NCBI GenBank assembly: GCA_023014365.1
Contig: JAEBUN010000006.1
Coordinates: 744,001-808,000, forward strand
Length of the DNA: 64,000 nt
Direction: 5' to 3'
DNA from: Lepiota brunneoincarnata
Lineage: Eukaryota > Basidiomycota > Agaricomycetes > Agaricales > Agaricaceae
Part shown: positions 1 to 11,790 of the stretch, one piece after another
How the letters are laid out: the number at the start of each line of letters is the position of its first letter
Position numbering within the stretch: the first letter of the stretch is position 1
Program-made: the position numbers and the translations under genes
Notes under the pieces: generated by a model
Databases searched by the model: none
What the model was told of the DNA's origin: nothing
The model's input: the letters and a program-made list of their open reading frames with translations, nothing else

Positions 1-83
1 GCATTTAATTCTTACCAGGGCTGCGGACTCGAGAACAGAGTCCAAGTCGACCACAATACATTCGAATTCTTCATTCGCATTCA

Positions 84-3000
84 ATGGGAACTTTACAACC
101 ATCGAGATCCGAATCTTCTGCTGACTCGCAGGAGCAAAAGCATCCTATGGCACGTGCGCCCACCCACCAAAATTCAACTTCAACAAGGATCAACACCGCC
201 CAGGGTATCATCAACTGGGAAGCGGAAGACGCAGGTTGAAATGCACAAAGAGTTCCGGAAGAGGCCTAGACGAGAGCCTGGCGCTAAAGCCTTGGGCCGC
301 TCTGAAGGCCCTCCCGGAAAAACTCAACATCTTTCCGCTGGGCCACATAAGAGGCCCTCTGTGATGGCCGGGGCAGCCGAGTCGCTGGCTGACGATGCCC
401 AGAGTTCGTGTCAGAGAGAAACCTTGGGCTCGAGCACCAACGCAACCAAAGAACAGCACCCGATACGCTCAGTGAAACTTAGGCGGGAGAAGAGCCTGGC
501 AGACCTGAAAGAGATGGAGAAGAATTCCCTAGACGCTGTTCTACGAGAGAAAAAGAAAGGGAAAGGGAACAAGGGGACGACGAACAAATATAAGTTGCAG
601 CGTGGACTGGAACTGGTGAAGAAAGAGGAAGAAATATTCACGACCCATACAAGTACACGGACAGCACCCATACCCACAGGAGCAGTTAATTACTCCGAAA
701 CTGGATTTCAACAGGAATCCTTCCCTGTGTTGATACCTTCCACCGATACCCCGGAAATGGATGAAAAGCTCGGAACCTCTGTCAATGCAAACCCGCCTCA
801 CGCTTCCGTTCAACCTGCCACTCAACACAACACCTTATCTCTTAATATAGACGCCCTCAACAATGAAACTTTAAGGCCAGCTCCCTCAGCTCCCGAGCCC
901 ATAGTCAATTGGCTGAAGGACATTCCAAACGATTCGGAGACGGGCCAACCGCAGTTCAGCGACTCCTGTCACGCCCGGCTTCCTAAATCTGAGCCAGCCC
1001 GGTTGGCTGTTCCTTTTGAATGTAGTATGCCACCTTGTAAGCCGCTTCTGCCGAGCTATCCTCCGATATGGGCACAGGTAACCCACACCAGGCTCCTGGT
1101 ATTTCGCGAATTGATTTTTTCCAGTCCCGCCAGGAAGTCTGCGAGTCCTTTGACTGGTTCAGGAGCTATCAGGGCGGGGTATACCATGCACGTAATGTGG
1201 CGAGGGGATATCTATTGAGCGCCTTCTCTGCAAAGGTTTGTCTCGTCACTGTCCTTGATACTTCCCAGCACCCACCTACCTGCAGACGAGACGTTTTCCA
1301 TCATGAAGGCAGACTCATAATATCTCACGGGTAAGAGACTCATCTATCAACTATTACCCCACTACTCATCATCCGGATAGGGGTGGCAAGGCTCAGAGCA
1401 TTCACAGTCACCGAGGTCAGTATATTACCCAAGAAGCTGACGACCAACTTGCGCAAGACAAATCCGTCCGTGCTTTGCTGGGAACCTACCGGTCTCGTCG
1501 TCCCATCGTCCTTCTCGTTGATGACAAATACGTCTTCTTCCCCTATGACCTTGGTGCCAAGGAAGTCACGTATGCTGTTCTCGGTTTCTATACCGTCATT
1601 CATGCCTGGGGTAAGCGATTCATAACTTCAATGATCTATCAAGCTGATCTGGCCAACAGCCGAATATCAGCCCGCCGACAATGAGCGAGGGCGCGTTGTC
1701 CGATATAAATTCGCGTTCCAGTGGTGTGAGAGTCAAGTAAATATACAATTATCTGCACCTACCTCTGCCCTCTCAAAACCCTGCCTGCCCTAGGGAGAAC
1801 CTTGGTGGCTTAAGTTTGATGCCCCTGGTACGATCCACTATCATGATATACAAGCGTCAGTTCTGATATTTGGACCAGCTCCTCATCATTTGCATGTGGA
1901 TCATGGCAGTCCTGGAGAAGTATTCCCAAGTGGCACTGAACAAAGGTCTTGGTGGTCAATCCTTCTGTATCAATCTGTATCTCACGGAAGTACCAGCTTC
2001 TCGGGCCTTGAGCATATTGAACAGATATCCACCGAGTGTTGCGCATGCCACGAATCCGCTCCTCAGGTTTACCTGAAGGCATGGGCATGCTTGAATCCTG
2101 AATGCCCAAGGTTTTGGGAAGACGTTTACCGCCAGCCTCTAGGCGACGACCTTGAATACAATCCTCAATTCCTACAGCTAGCACCTGCTGGCTCTCTGGC
2201 CGTCCCAGCCGACAAATTAGAGCCCGGCCTACCCCTCATTGATTCACAAGGGATCACCACCGACTACGCCTATACCAGAGGATGGCATTGCCAAAGATGT
2301 GGACGGTTGTCTTCAAGGTCGGCTGGCTTATACGCTGTCGTGAACTCCATCAATAATAAAAGTTTTAGATACAAATGGGAACAGTGGGAGTGCATGCACT
2401 GCAAGGTACAGTCTCTAATAATTACGCAGCGCGTCAATTCAACGCGTTCTAGGCGGTGTTGAAGGTTGAAGGAAAGATACGCTTGGCCCGAGACCTCTTA
2501 TTTCTCAAAGTTCCTGTATCTTTCAAGGACGTCTTCGTTGCGCGTGATTCAGGTGTGTCTTGCTTGCCTTTCACCTGAAGGATACATGTTTATTTAGGTA
2601 CCTTTAAGGCATAGAATATTTGGGGCTGAAGGTGTTCGTACTTAGACCCGAAGATGGTAGCAGGGCAATCTGCCACACCTATCGACTACCCGACCAACGG
2701 TACTCTGTGCACTGGCACCACCTTTTTTTTTCTCGCTGACAGTATCTCAGCGGCTTCATTCACCACATCACGGCTGGGAATCCGCTTTGGAACAGCGACG
2801 CTGATTTCATTTTTCAGAAGTACCAAGAACAGGCTTCGACGGGGGCCCTGCCGTTCCGCAGGTGGCCTATGAGAGCTGTATGTTTACTTGACCCCGGTCT
2901 GACGTATTTGCTGACCTTTCAAAGCATAAGTGTACGATAGCCGGCCACTTGCCCTCCCGCGTTCCCTCTAATATCTAGCTTAGGTCGTGGAGCTCTATTA

Positions 3001-3821
3001 ACGAACTATTTTTCGCAGAATGGTCCGTCATTCTCCTTCGTCACGGGCAAGGTTGCTAACGAATCATAACAGCGGGTGTTCCCTACCAGGTATAAGAGGC
3101 TCAGGTTGCAGCCAATACCTACTGACTCCTTTCCTCTTCGCTCAGTATGTTGGTGGAACGGAAAATACTCTTCCCTTCAATCAAGTCCCAGACGCAGTTG
3201 TGAAGGCCCGTGATCTCATCCAAACTCGCATCAAACAAACCCTTGGTCGAGATGAAACCTTTAATGAAGTATTGAGGTGACGATCATCCTCCGCGCTGCT
3301 AGTTACACGCGTGTTGATATCACCCGCTACAGTGCTGCGTATATGGAACGGCAAAGAATGGCTGTACGCATGGTGCTCTCCCTGCATCTCATCGAAGCTA
3401 ACGAAACTGATCTAGTTTCATACCGACGACGAAGTGGGCTTAGGACCCTTAGTCGCGGGATTGTCCCTCGGTTCCCCGGCATTGATGCATTTCCGTCTGC
3501 TTGCGAGGCGCGTACCCGAGGGCGTGCAACGTAGCATCGCACTATCATTCGTCCTCCGTCACGTAAGGGCCACATGCTTAGAATGTTTTGAAGCCACTTC
3601 ATAGTTTCCAGGGCGACGTTCTTGCGATGGACGGGGCACGTGTCCAACAGTTCTACGAGTAAGCACCGTATTCAAGCCCATTGCTTATAACTCGAATCTT
3701 TCGTACACCACAAATCTTACTCATGCTAATCAGGCACACCGTCGTCCCAACCAATTTTCGAATCGCTGCAACTGCCCGTTATATCAACCCCACACATCCT
3801 AAACACGAAAGATCCACATAA
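84..3821 (+). CDS. AlkB-like 2-oxoglutarate/Fe(II) dioxygenase with Cys-rich modules
   Basis: A multi-exon protein of roughly 900 residues. The C-terminal part (about 2615-3821) reads as an AlkB-type dioxygenase. It has a 'YVGGTENTLPF' segment, the iron-binding HxD in 'FHTDDEVGLGPLVAGLSLG', then 'GDVLAMDGARVQQFYEH' and 'RIAATAR', which fits the AlkB RxxxTxR end motif with Ala in place of the usual Asn. This family oxidatively demethylates nucleic acids or proteins; the substrate here is unknown. Upstream, about 2030-2400 encodes two Cys clusters (CCAC...CLNPEC and CQRC...CMHC) that resemble zinc ribbons. About 1128-1330 encodes a 'GGVYHARNVARGYLLSAF' block that I cannot name. The first 280 residues are basic and disordered. 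The start is uncertain: ATG 84 needs an odd splice near 205-250, while ATG 241 opens directly into the main frame. Intron 2700-2750 (51 bases) removes an in-frame TGA. The stop is TAA at 3819-3821. Confidence 0.8.
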
Positions 3822-4027
3822 ATCGTGTGTATATGCTCTCTATCTGCAGGGTAACACATTCTTTGCTTCTTTGTTGCCCATGTATATACAGAGTTCTACC
3901 GGTTCCGTGGATGCGGTAATGGTCGACTGTGCTGATATGCATTTCGCATGATATTGGCTGAGTACTGAGGTTGTTGGGAAAGCGGACGGTAAGTGGGCCT
4001 AGTGGCGGTTACAGTCAAAGGGACAGG

Positions 4028-7000
4028 CTACGGAGCTCGTGTCAAAGGAGATGGTGTCAGGAGATGGCCCGTTAAACTCGCCTCTCCTGGTGCTTTCTTT
4101 TGTTCAACGTGGAAAGCATGTAGATTCGCAATTCGGGTTTCTACAGCCCGCTTTTCGGATTCCAAACGACCAAGGTCTTGTGCGACTGTGAAGACTTGCT
4201 GTGCCAGCTCTTTCCTGAGCTGATCCACTTGCCCTGGAAGTATCATTGGGTAAACCTATTCACGTATCTTGAGCGAACATACCCTGGATATTGACGACCG
4301 TCGCCTCTTTCATCGCCTCAACAAATCTCAACCTCTCGCCTTTGATCTCCCCGGATATCTCTGGACAAGAGTGAATGATTGTTGCCGCTGTCAAGGCCGG
4401 AGCCGGTATAATGCTGACCTGTGGCAAAAGCTCGCAGAAAGTTTTCCTGATCTTGTCGCTGGCGCTCTATAAAACCAACGAGTGCTTGCATATCTGACCC
4501 GTTATGAAAAGAGGCAGCAGCCCCAGAGGAAGAAATAGACCCACTCAGGGAGTTCTGTGAGTTCACATCGAGGATTCGTGCTAGCTTGTCCACCGATGCT
4601 TGGAGGGAAGAAGTGTCGACCCGATGCTTTAGCTCCAGTACGGTGGTATGTATATTACAGAGAATATTTTCGTTCGTGGTGCCTGGGAGCGAGCCAAGAT
4701 CCCTACACAGCTGCTCGACATGGGCGGCAAGGCCATTGATCTGTGCTGTTCCGTTTTGGACGAAGTTCTCTAACCACTTTATCCAGCGGGAAGATCACAA
4801 AACTGTCGTTACCATTCGAGGACAAGACGTACCGAGTTGAGTTCATTTAGATACCGGACGCTATCCGCTTGCTGTTGCACCTGCAAAGTACGCTGCCCGT
4901 TCTCGCTTTCAATGAGATTGTAGATTTTCGCTACCTGCGTACCATTGGAAGTTAGCTCTGTGTAAGACATGATAGTCGAAGCTAATTCACCTCAGCCAGG
5001 AGTGTCCGGTCTGCCACGTTTGAAGTCTTAACCTGGCCTCCGGGCGAGAGGGACTGTCTGGACAATGCCGTGTCTATTCTCTCTTGGAGTGCTATGAGGT
5101 CTGCCTTGGTAATCCCTAGCGTGTCCGCGTACAGATTGTTCGAGGAGGACCCGGGCTGAACTAGGGTCCGTTGCAACCTCTCTGCCGCTTGGCTTTCTGC
5201 CATCTGCTTCAGCTGTTCCGTCGCCGCCTGCAATCGACCTACTAGGTCAGATCGCATAGCCTCCAATTCCCGTCGTGTATCCTCGTATGACGGACCAGGA
5301 TCAGTGAGAAGATTTGGTGGATGGGCACCAGAAGAGCGATCTTGGAGTGACTCAATTCTCCGCACCATCTCCTCTACAGATTGCTTCATTGCACGGGACC
5401 GGTTGTCCACTCCGAGAAGGACTCGATGAAGATTTGGCTGCCCGGCTTCACCGCCAAGAACATTTTTGATCGTCGCCACGTCCTTAGACAAAGGCTCAAG
5501 ATATGTCCGTAGGCAAACTACCTTTTCCACAGCGTCCGTGCCTTCACCGATGGTTTCGTCCCCGGCATATGGCAGTTCGGAGCGCGCAGTACCGTTACGC
5601 TCCAATGCTGGTCTTGTACAGTCGGCTCTGTCCACTCGTTCTGTCTCACGCCAGAATTGCTTAGAACTGCAAAGGCAAGGTACGTTGAAGGAGATTATTC
5701 CTACCCAAGTAGTTCAAACGGAACGTGGCCCCTTGCATCCTCTTCACCGAGCTCTCCCTCAGTGGTCAGCATGCTCAAAAATCCACTTCTGCCTGTCCCT
5801 GTGGTACTAGCTGGTGAATGGGGCGATAGCCCTTTGCGGGACCTTTGGGAACAAGGACTCGCAGCTCGTTTCTCTTCCTCCTTCTGGATCTGCACCAATC
5901 GCTGCTTTACCACGGACCTCTGTCCTAGGTTCACAATCGACGGACTTTGTGAACGTGATGGCGTATGCAGAGATGAGTATATGCTAGGTGAAACGGGGGT
6001 TCGTGCCGAGTCGATGCGAGGCATTATGTCTACCTTGGATATCAATGAACTGGGTGGAATTGTGATCGGTGCTAACATCCTCGGAGTTTGGGGAGGAAGG
6101 GCAGGCAGGGATCGTTCCGAACATGTGGGCAGGAGCACCTGGCTTGCTGCAACCGTAGTCGGATTTCTTGCGTACTTCTCTTGGTGGTCGCTTGCCAAGG
6201 AAGGTCGAGCCCCTAATCCGTTAGAATAAGCTGGTCTCTGCGCCAATTGTTCTTGTGATGAAAACTGCTGGTACCCGAGCCTCTCCGTCGGCAGAATAGC
6301 ATCCCTGTCAATCCCTCAGTATGTCATACAAATGTCCTCCTTGAATCTATGGCTGACCAGAGTGCGCTGACCCAAGCAGCCCTTTCACCAAGGTTCCGCA
6401 CAGCAAATTTCTTCCTCTCTCGACCTTGTAGCACTAACTCGAAAATCTTCAGTTCACGAGTCTCCTCTTGCCTTGATAGCAACGCCAGTTCTTCTGCATC
6501 TAACTGGACATTGGGGAGAGAACGCACGTCGATGCATCCGCCAAGGTCAACCTCCAGCACGCAAGGGCTGCTGTTGATGGAGGCGAACCAGGTGACGGTC
6601 AGCTTACGAGTCTCGATGACGCCCGTACATAGATTCCACATCGCTGAAGCGGGGGGATCACGGGAGAGGTACCACAAGGGTCCAGAGAATTCGATCTTGT
6701 AGTCGCCTCCGTAGACCCGGTTCGATGGTGGGGTGACATTGCTGGTTGGTGGATTCAGGGGTGGCTGAACCAGCGTCCTAGCTTGCAGCTCATCTGGCGG
6801 GATGTGCCCCCTGTTCTCGTAGCTGATTTTGCGAATATTCAAGCCTCCGTCCTTGTCCGGCACTCGAGGGGGGTGATCACCACCTATCGCTCTCGATATG
6901 GCTTTAGCACTAGCATCAGCGGACTTTGCCGTTCCCCTCCTAAGTGTTGACAGAAAGTTGCGAATGCTCTGCCTTAGCGGCGATCGATTCTTGTCCTTCT

Positions 7001-7494
7001 TGTTTGCCGTCCCCTGAAACCTATCCTTGTGAGGAATTGTTGGCGACTGACCCCCATCTCCGTAGCCCTTTCGCGAACACCGTCCTTGAGCCAAGCCTAC
7101 TACCTGCTGGAGGAGGCGTACACATTCTTTCGTACCTCTCTACCATAGCCAGCGTCGACGGTCTCCGCGTCAGCCCCATTGTGCTTGGCCCTCCCCTCTT
7201 GATACCTATTTGCATCAACGAGTCCTCGGATCTGATACCCCCATAACCCGCATTCAGGCTAAGCATACTTGCGCTCGTACTCATGACATGTCTTCCACCT
7301 TGCGTCGACGTTACACTTTCGGCGATACTCCGAGGTCCTCTCATTCCTCCCCTTTTTCCCAATCACGCTGCACAGAATGTCTGTTGCTTCCAAGTGATTG
7401 ACTGTCGATATGATAGGGTTGTTGTCGAAATACTGACGACGGGGCGAGGCGATGAGCTTCCTGGGCGCAAGGATAATGGGTTTGGTCGAGACAT
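4028..7494 (-). CDS. Orphan PH-domain and coiled-coil protein
   Basis: A large spliced protein of about 950 residues, read from about 7494 down to the TAG at 4028. The N-terminal 150 residues are Ser/Arg-rich. A PH-like domain follows at about 6330-6750, from 'YKIEFSGPLWYLSRDPPAS' to the final helix 'GERAAWVSALWSAIDS', where the PH fold places its invariant Trp. A disordered Pro/Ser stretch comes next (5700-6246). The C-terminal half (4028-5635) is rich in Leu/Glu/Gln heptads, e.g. 'EELALLSRQEETRELKIFEL' before the break and 'VDQLRKELAQQVFTVAQDL' near the end. PH domains commonly bind phosphoinositides, so a membrane-linked scaffold is a fair inference, but I do not recognise the family. The start is unsure: ATG 7494 gives a good leader but meets a TGA near 7365 that a 63-base intron with a weak GTCAAT donor would remove; ATG 7344 is the alternative. 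A frame change near 7045-7095 fits a 46-base intron. Confidence 0.65.
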
Positions 7495-7651
7495 TTGTGA
7501 GGCCTTATCACCCAACAGTTACAATCGAAATTGGGCTAGAGGCTGAAGACATTAGGGGATCTTGCATTGGAGTGTTGTGTCGACGGTCGTCTATAGTGAG
7601 GAAAGATATTACCTAAGTCATTCTGTGGTGATTCCGGAGCCAGAACAAAAA

Positions 7652-7757
7652 TGCTCCCTGCCAGGGTCGAACTGGCGATCTCCGGATTGCGTGATTGTCC
7701 AACATCACTCATAATTATTTATGAGACCGGCGCTCTAACCAACTGAGCCAAGGAAGC
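7652..7757 (-). tRNA. Elongator tRNA-Met (CAT) with a 32-base intron
   Basis: The minus strand folds as a complete cloverleaf. The acceptor stem GCTTCCT (7757-7751) pairs with AGGGAGC, leaving discriminator A at 7652. The D arm is GCTC/GAGC. The anticodon loop CTCATAA carries anticodon CAT, and the T arm is GCCAG-TTCGACC-CTGGC. A 32-base insert at 7688-7719 follows position 37, the canonical site for nuclear tRNA introns. The exons total 74 bases. The T31/T39 juxtaposition below the loop also occurs in yeast elongator tRNA-Met, which supports elongator rather than initiator identity. No CCA is encoded, as expected in eukaryotes. Confidence 0.95.
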
Positions 7758-8076
7758 TTGTTATACGCCATGTTCACTTCAGCTACCTTATCACAGTGCC
7801 GCCCCGGCCTTTTATAGAGACAACACCTGAACGAGTAATTCGAATGTTTGTAGAAGACAGGGCAAAGCTCGCGACTTGACGAATGGTTGCTGGTGGCTGA
7901 ATGCAGTTACGGGAGCTTGGCGATAACGGCGGCGGAATGGAGGCGGGAGCTTTAAAGTAAACCACTTGACAGATAGTCCATGATAGTTTGCACATCTCGT
8001 CTTTAAGCTAGGCCACATGTAAAAAATTCTAGAATGCGAGACACCGGTCCCCGTGCAAATGATATAACTTCCATCC
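7758..8076. other. Short spacer between tRNA-Met and the secreted-protein gene
   Basis: This 319-base stretch lies upstream of the tRNA and downstream of the 3' end of the secreted-protein gene. It should hold that gene's 3' untranslated region. I see no further gene in it. Confidence 0.5.
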
Positions 8077-8406
8077 TCAAGACTGAATTCCCGGGGCCGG
8101 AGTAGGGGTCTGCCTTTCTGAATCACTGCTAGCGGATGCGACGGCAGCGGGTTCGATGACGTTGGAAGGCGGCGAACCGGATGAACCAAAATCTGCATTG
8201 TGGAGTTGTCTGCGACCCTGGCGGTTCGGCTGCACTGGGAGATTATCTTTGGGTGCCTGCGGAGTGTAGTCCGACGCAGCGACTGGGAGGGTGGGAGACA
8301 TGGTCGAGGAATTGTTCGTGAGTGGCCCTTGGCGACGCGCTGGAATGTTCAAAGCGGAAGCGAGCGAAGAGAATGCAAAGACGAGAATAAAGATCGTGAA
8401 GCGCAT
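8077..8406 (-). CDS. Small Cys-free secreted protein with dibasic sites
   Basis: A single-exon gene for 109 residues. It begins with a textbook signal peptide, MRFTIFILVFAFSSLASA, with likely cleavage after Ala18. The mature part is rich in Pro, Ser, Asn and Gln and has no cysteine. It contains two Arg-Arg pairs, in 'IPARRQG' and 'RQGRRQL', placed where a Kex2-type protease could cut. That would release an inner peptide of about 40 residues and a C-terminal one of about 43. There is no C-terminal CaaX box, so it is not a lipopeptide pheromone. It is not a hydrophobin or cerato-platanin, since both need cysteines. The promoter is unusually clear (TATA box at 8502-8507, CRE at 8519-8526), which supports a real, regulated gene. 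Function is unknown; secretion is inferred from the signal peptide. Confidence 0.75.
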   Translation of the reverse strand: MRFTIFILVFAFSSLASALNIPARRQGPLTNNSSTMSPTLPVAASDYTPQAPKDNLPVQPNRQGRRQLHNADFGSSGSPPSNVIEPAAVASASSDSERQTPTPAPGIQS

Positions 8407-8501
8407 GTCGTGGATATGTATAACGCAATTGCCGCGATTAATGTAGGATGTGTTGCCAGAGTGGCAGTTGGGCAGACAGAGTTTGACTGAGGCTGCAACC
8501 C

Positions 8502-8526
8502 TTTATACGATGTTCTGATGACGTCA
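8502..8526 (-). promoter_or_regulatory. TATA box plus CRE palindrome of the secreted-protein gene
   Basis: Reading toward the gene on the minus strand, the perfect CRE palindrome TGACGTCA (8519-8526) is followed 11 bases later by TATAAA (8507-8502), about 95 bases before the ATG at 8406. CRE sites are bound by ATF/CREB-type bZIP factors. The spacing is that of a classical core promoter. Confidence 0.65.
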
Positions 8527-9228
8527 CGAAGATCTCTTAACCACTTTAGATCAAACCCAACCTGGCGAATATGAATACTCGGTCTGGTGGGATCTTTGCC
8601 CGAGGGCTGGAATTTTGGGCCCGCCGGGAAATCCCACTCTGGATAGCAGTAACATTTTGGTAGGAAACTGGCGGTTCATCCAATACGACGATTCGATGGT
8701 ATATTTAATTCAGAGATCCGGTAGGCGAGATCGAGATTGACGGGGATCGAAAGTTTGGAGAGTTGTAAAACTTGAAATATGAGTTCTTGCAGGCTTGAAC
8801 TCCTATGAACGTAGCTTCATCCTATTACCAACCCGGAAATTGATTGTGATTGCATTCACAGTTCTTGGAAACCTGGTTCGGCTAGGCCTGATGCAACACT
8901 GATGGATTTCAATCAGCTAGTGGCACTCCTCGCCAACAATATGGAGTTTCTGTCACAGGATCCGGCTTAAGCGTCCCCTTTGCAATTGTTTTAATCATTC
9001 GTGTTCTCCGCTCTATATACAAGCTACAAGACTAAGGCAGTCCCATGATGATACTATACGCTACAAATGCAATTTCGTTCGAGGAGTCTGTTGTACGATA
9101 TAGCTGAAGGGCAGTATTAGGCAAGAAGCAACTAACATAAATCAAACGCTACAATATCGTCAAACAGGTCGTCCGTTCGACATCGTCGTAGGAAGGAAAG
9201 TACAAATACAGCAGAAACAGCCCAATCC
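8527..9228. other. Intergenic stretch, no gene seen
   Basis: About 700 bases between the upstream region of the secreted-protein gene and the 3' end of PRM1. Short open frames only, no recognisable RNA or repeat. It probably holds distal promoter sequence and the PRM1 3' untranslated region. Confidence 0.5.
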
Positions 9229-11790
9229 TTAAAACGCCTGAGACTCGAAAGGAGCATGTTCACCGGGCGCAATAAATGGGTTTTCACTCATCCTTGTCCT
9301 TGTCCTCGACCGACTTGTGCCTACCCCCGCCATGTTCTGGGGGACGGGCGGTGGCCGCCAGCTCGGGTATTTCTGATCCGGAGTTCGAGAGGTCATAGAG
9401 ATGGGAGACCTGGGGTTGCTCGGGCTCAGGAATCCACTCCAGGGTGCCTTTGAGGTGTTCGGTGATTGCGACCAACGTGATTTTGGTACATCGTTGTCTC
9501 CAGGAGCACCACCAAGGTCGTTGTTATCACCATTGTTTGACTCTTGCTGCCTGCCCAGCCCAAACCAGGAAGTGAATCTCTTAGGAATGGGCGGGGGAGG
9601 CGGTTTGCGGTGAGATTTCTTCTGTTCGATTGGTGGTGCTAGCTTGATGTCTTCTAAGGAACTATCCCAGGGCCTTTTAGAGTCAAACTCGACGTCGGTG
9701 GGAGAGGCAGAAGGAAAGACGACGACATCGGGATTAGTGCTCTTCTCGTTCCAGCTTTGCTGATTATTCTTTGTGCCTTTCCGGCGGCAGGAATGCCAAA
9801 GGACGACCGCGAGCCCTATAAGCACGACGAGCACCCAAAGTCCGATGAAGATGATGAACGTGATCCGCTCCTTCTTCAAACTGGATGCATACGAATTAAC
9901 CAATCTTCCAATGAGACCTTGGTCATCGTCTGCACCTCCACCAATGGCAGCAGCAGCAATCGGTGCAACAGCCTCGTCCACCGAGTCCTGTGACACTACG
10001 AGAATGCTATCGTTGACCCTTGGCATTTCGATCTTGAGATTGTCATGCAAAAACGTCAAGGCATTTTCGATTGCGGCGACCTTGGTCCCGAGCAAACAAC
10101 GCAGAAATTCTTGTGCGGGGCGCTCGAGGACGGTGCCGCCGAACACGCCGTTGACGGCGCCTTCAACACCGGTGTAGAACTCGTTAATGGTATTGTTGAC
10201 AGTCGTGGTTGAGCCGTTGACCCATCCGAATAACCCCTCGTTCAGAGTGTTCTGAGTTGCATCGACGCGAGCGTTGACCGCGTTGGCATAAGCCGCGGAT
10301 TGGTTGTTCATGCTGTTGTTGATAGAGGTGGTAATGACTCTAGTGAAGTCGGACACACTGGACGCAGCCCGACCTTGGTACTTCGCAACCATAGGCCCCA
10401 TAGCCAACAGTTGCATTTCTACGCACAGGAGGCCAAAGAGACCGACGAGCAAGACGGCGACTGCCGGTGGGTGGAAAATATAGTTAAGGAACCACTGCAG
10501 GTGTATATGCTGCGATGTGCTGAGACGCAACAATTGGGAGAGACGATTCATAATGCGGGCAAGGAAGGGATGCGAGGCGTTCGCCTGGAGCATAAGAAGG
10601 TTGTGATCCGTTAAGGTCATGCGGGGAACCCCGTCGCCGGTCTCAGTTTGGTATATCGTGGGATCGGTAAGCCAGGCTCCACGAGTGCGTTCAAAGTGTG
10701 CTTTCATGGATCGCCACTTGTACCAAATCCACAAGCAGTTGAGGCCGATGAAGATCAAGGCGGCACCGGCGAGTATGAGTGTACCGATTTTGGCTGTTTT
10801 CTTCAAATCTTGGCCGATCTCGTCGATGACAGAGGTATCGATGTCGTCGCAGAAGGAGAGACCACTCTTATCGGGCACAGGCATCATGGAGGAGTTGAAG
10901 GAGATCTCGGAGAATGTATCATTGATCTCTTTCTTGAGAAGCTCGAACGGCGTATTAATACTGCAATGGGCTCGTGGTAAATACGGATACGAGAAAAGGC
11001 AAGCCGAAAGACGCACAAAGTCTCAAGCTTCGCCTTCAGATCCTCAACCGAAGGCAGGGAAGAGTTCATTTGGTTAAGAGACTCCTGGAATTTAGAAGGG
11101 ACTTGAAGGTTTGCTAGACTATCGAGGCTGGGAACATTGATTTGTGGTGGAGTAATGTCAGGGATTCCGGGAATTCGGTTGATCTTGTCAGCAGCACTCT
11201 TGATGGCGTCGTTAGCCGATTGAATGCTGCTCTGGATACTTGTTTGAAGACTCCCACTGGTGTCCTTCAACAGGGTATTTACCTAGGGGAATTGGTCAAT
11301 AGTTCTGGACTTCATGCATATTATAGTGGCTCACCTCTTGGGATACAGAAATTAAAAGGCTAAGGCTCGTACGCACGGCAAGTTCAAGGAAGCAGAGCAG
11401 CGTCGAGCGGTACAAATCGATAACAAAGTTGATAATGGCCTCCATAACAGTCAACGAGAGAATCAAGCCCGCTTGAGCGCCGCGTAACGATCCATTGACA
11501 GCGTCCACAAATTGCTGATTCGAAGCTATGGCCATAATCCTTGGCATGTTCGCAGCGGAACCGGAGGCCTGCTCCGCAGCCCTACAGCTGGTCAAAAGAT
11601 CACCCTTCGCATTCGCCACTGCTTCCTGAGAAGCCGCAAGAGAGACTTGAAGTTGGAAGGCGACGAAGAGAAGCGAGACGATTGGATACGCAAGCCAACT
11701 CAATGACAGAAGATGGGGGAGTCGGAGGTAAGGCGTGAGTGTCGTGGTCGTGTCGGGTATCGTACGAACGGAAGGGGAGGTGAGGGACAT
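9229..11790 (-). CDS. PRM1: Plasma membrane fusion protein PRM1
   Basis: About 840 residues in three exons. PRM1 is a multi-pass protein that promotes plasma membrane fusion between mating cells and, in filamentous fungi, between fusing hyphae. The order of features fits the family. After the N-terminal tail, a hydrophobic segment '[20 protein letters not shown]' is followed by an outer loop, then membrane segments near '[19 protein letters not shown]', '[19 protein letters not shown]' and '[20 protein letters not shown]', and last '[20 protein letters not shown]'. The extracellular loops are rich in Asn-x-Ser/Thr sites. The cytosolic C-tail of about 170 residues is Pro/Ser-rich. Introns lie near 11275-11335 and 10971-11026; the second uses a GTGCGT donor. 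The next gene in the same direction is SEY1, about 800 bases upstream. Confidence 0.93.

Noticed and set aside
8077..8406. Lipopeptide pheromone precursor
   Set aside because: It has a signal peptide and lacks the C-terminal CaaX box that basidiomycete pheromone precursors need.
9256..11077. Several plus-strand frames across PRM1
   Set aside because: They overlap the strongly supported PRM1 exons in antisense and carry no motif.
9229..11790. PRM1 as a sign of a mating-type locus
   Set aside because: No homeodomain, pheromone precursor or STE3-type receptor gene is present anywhere in the window.
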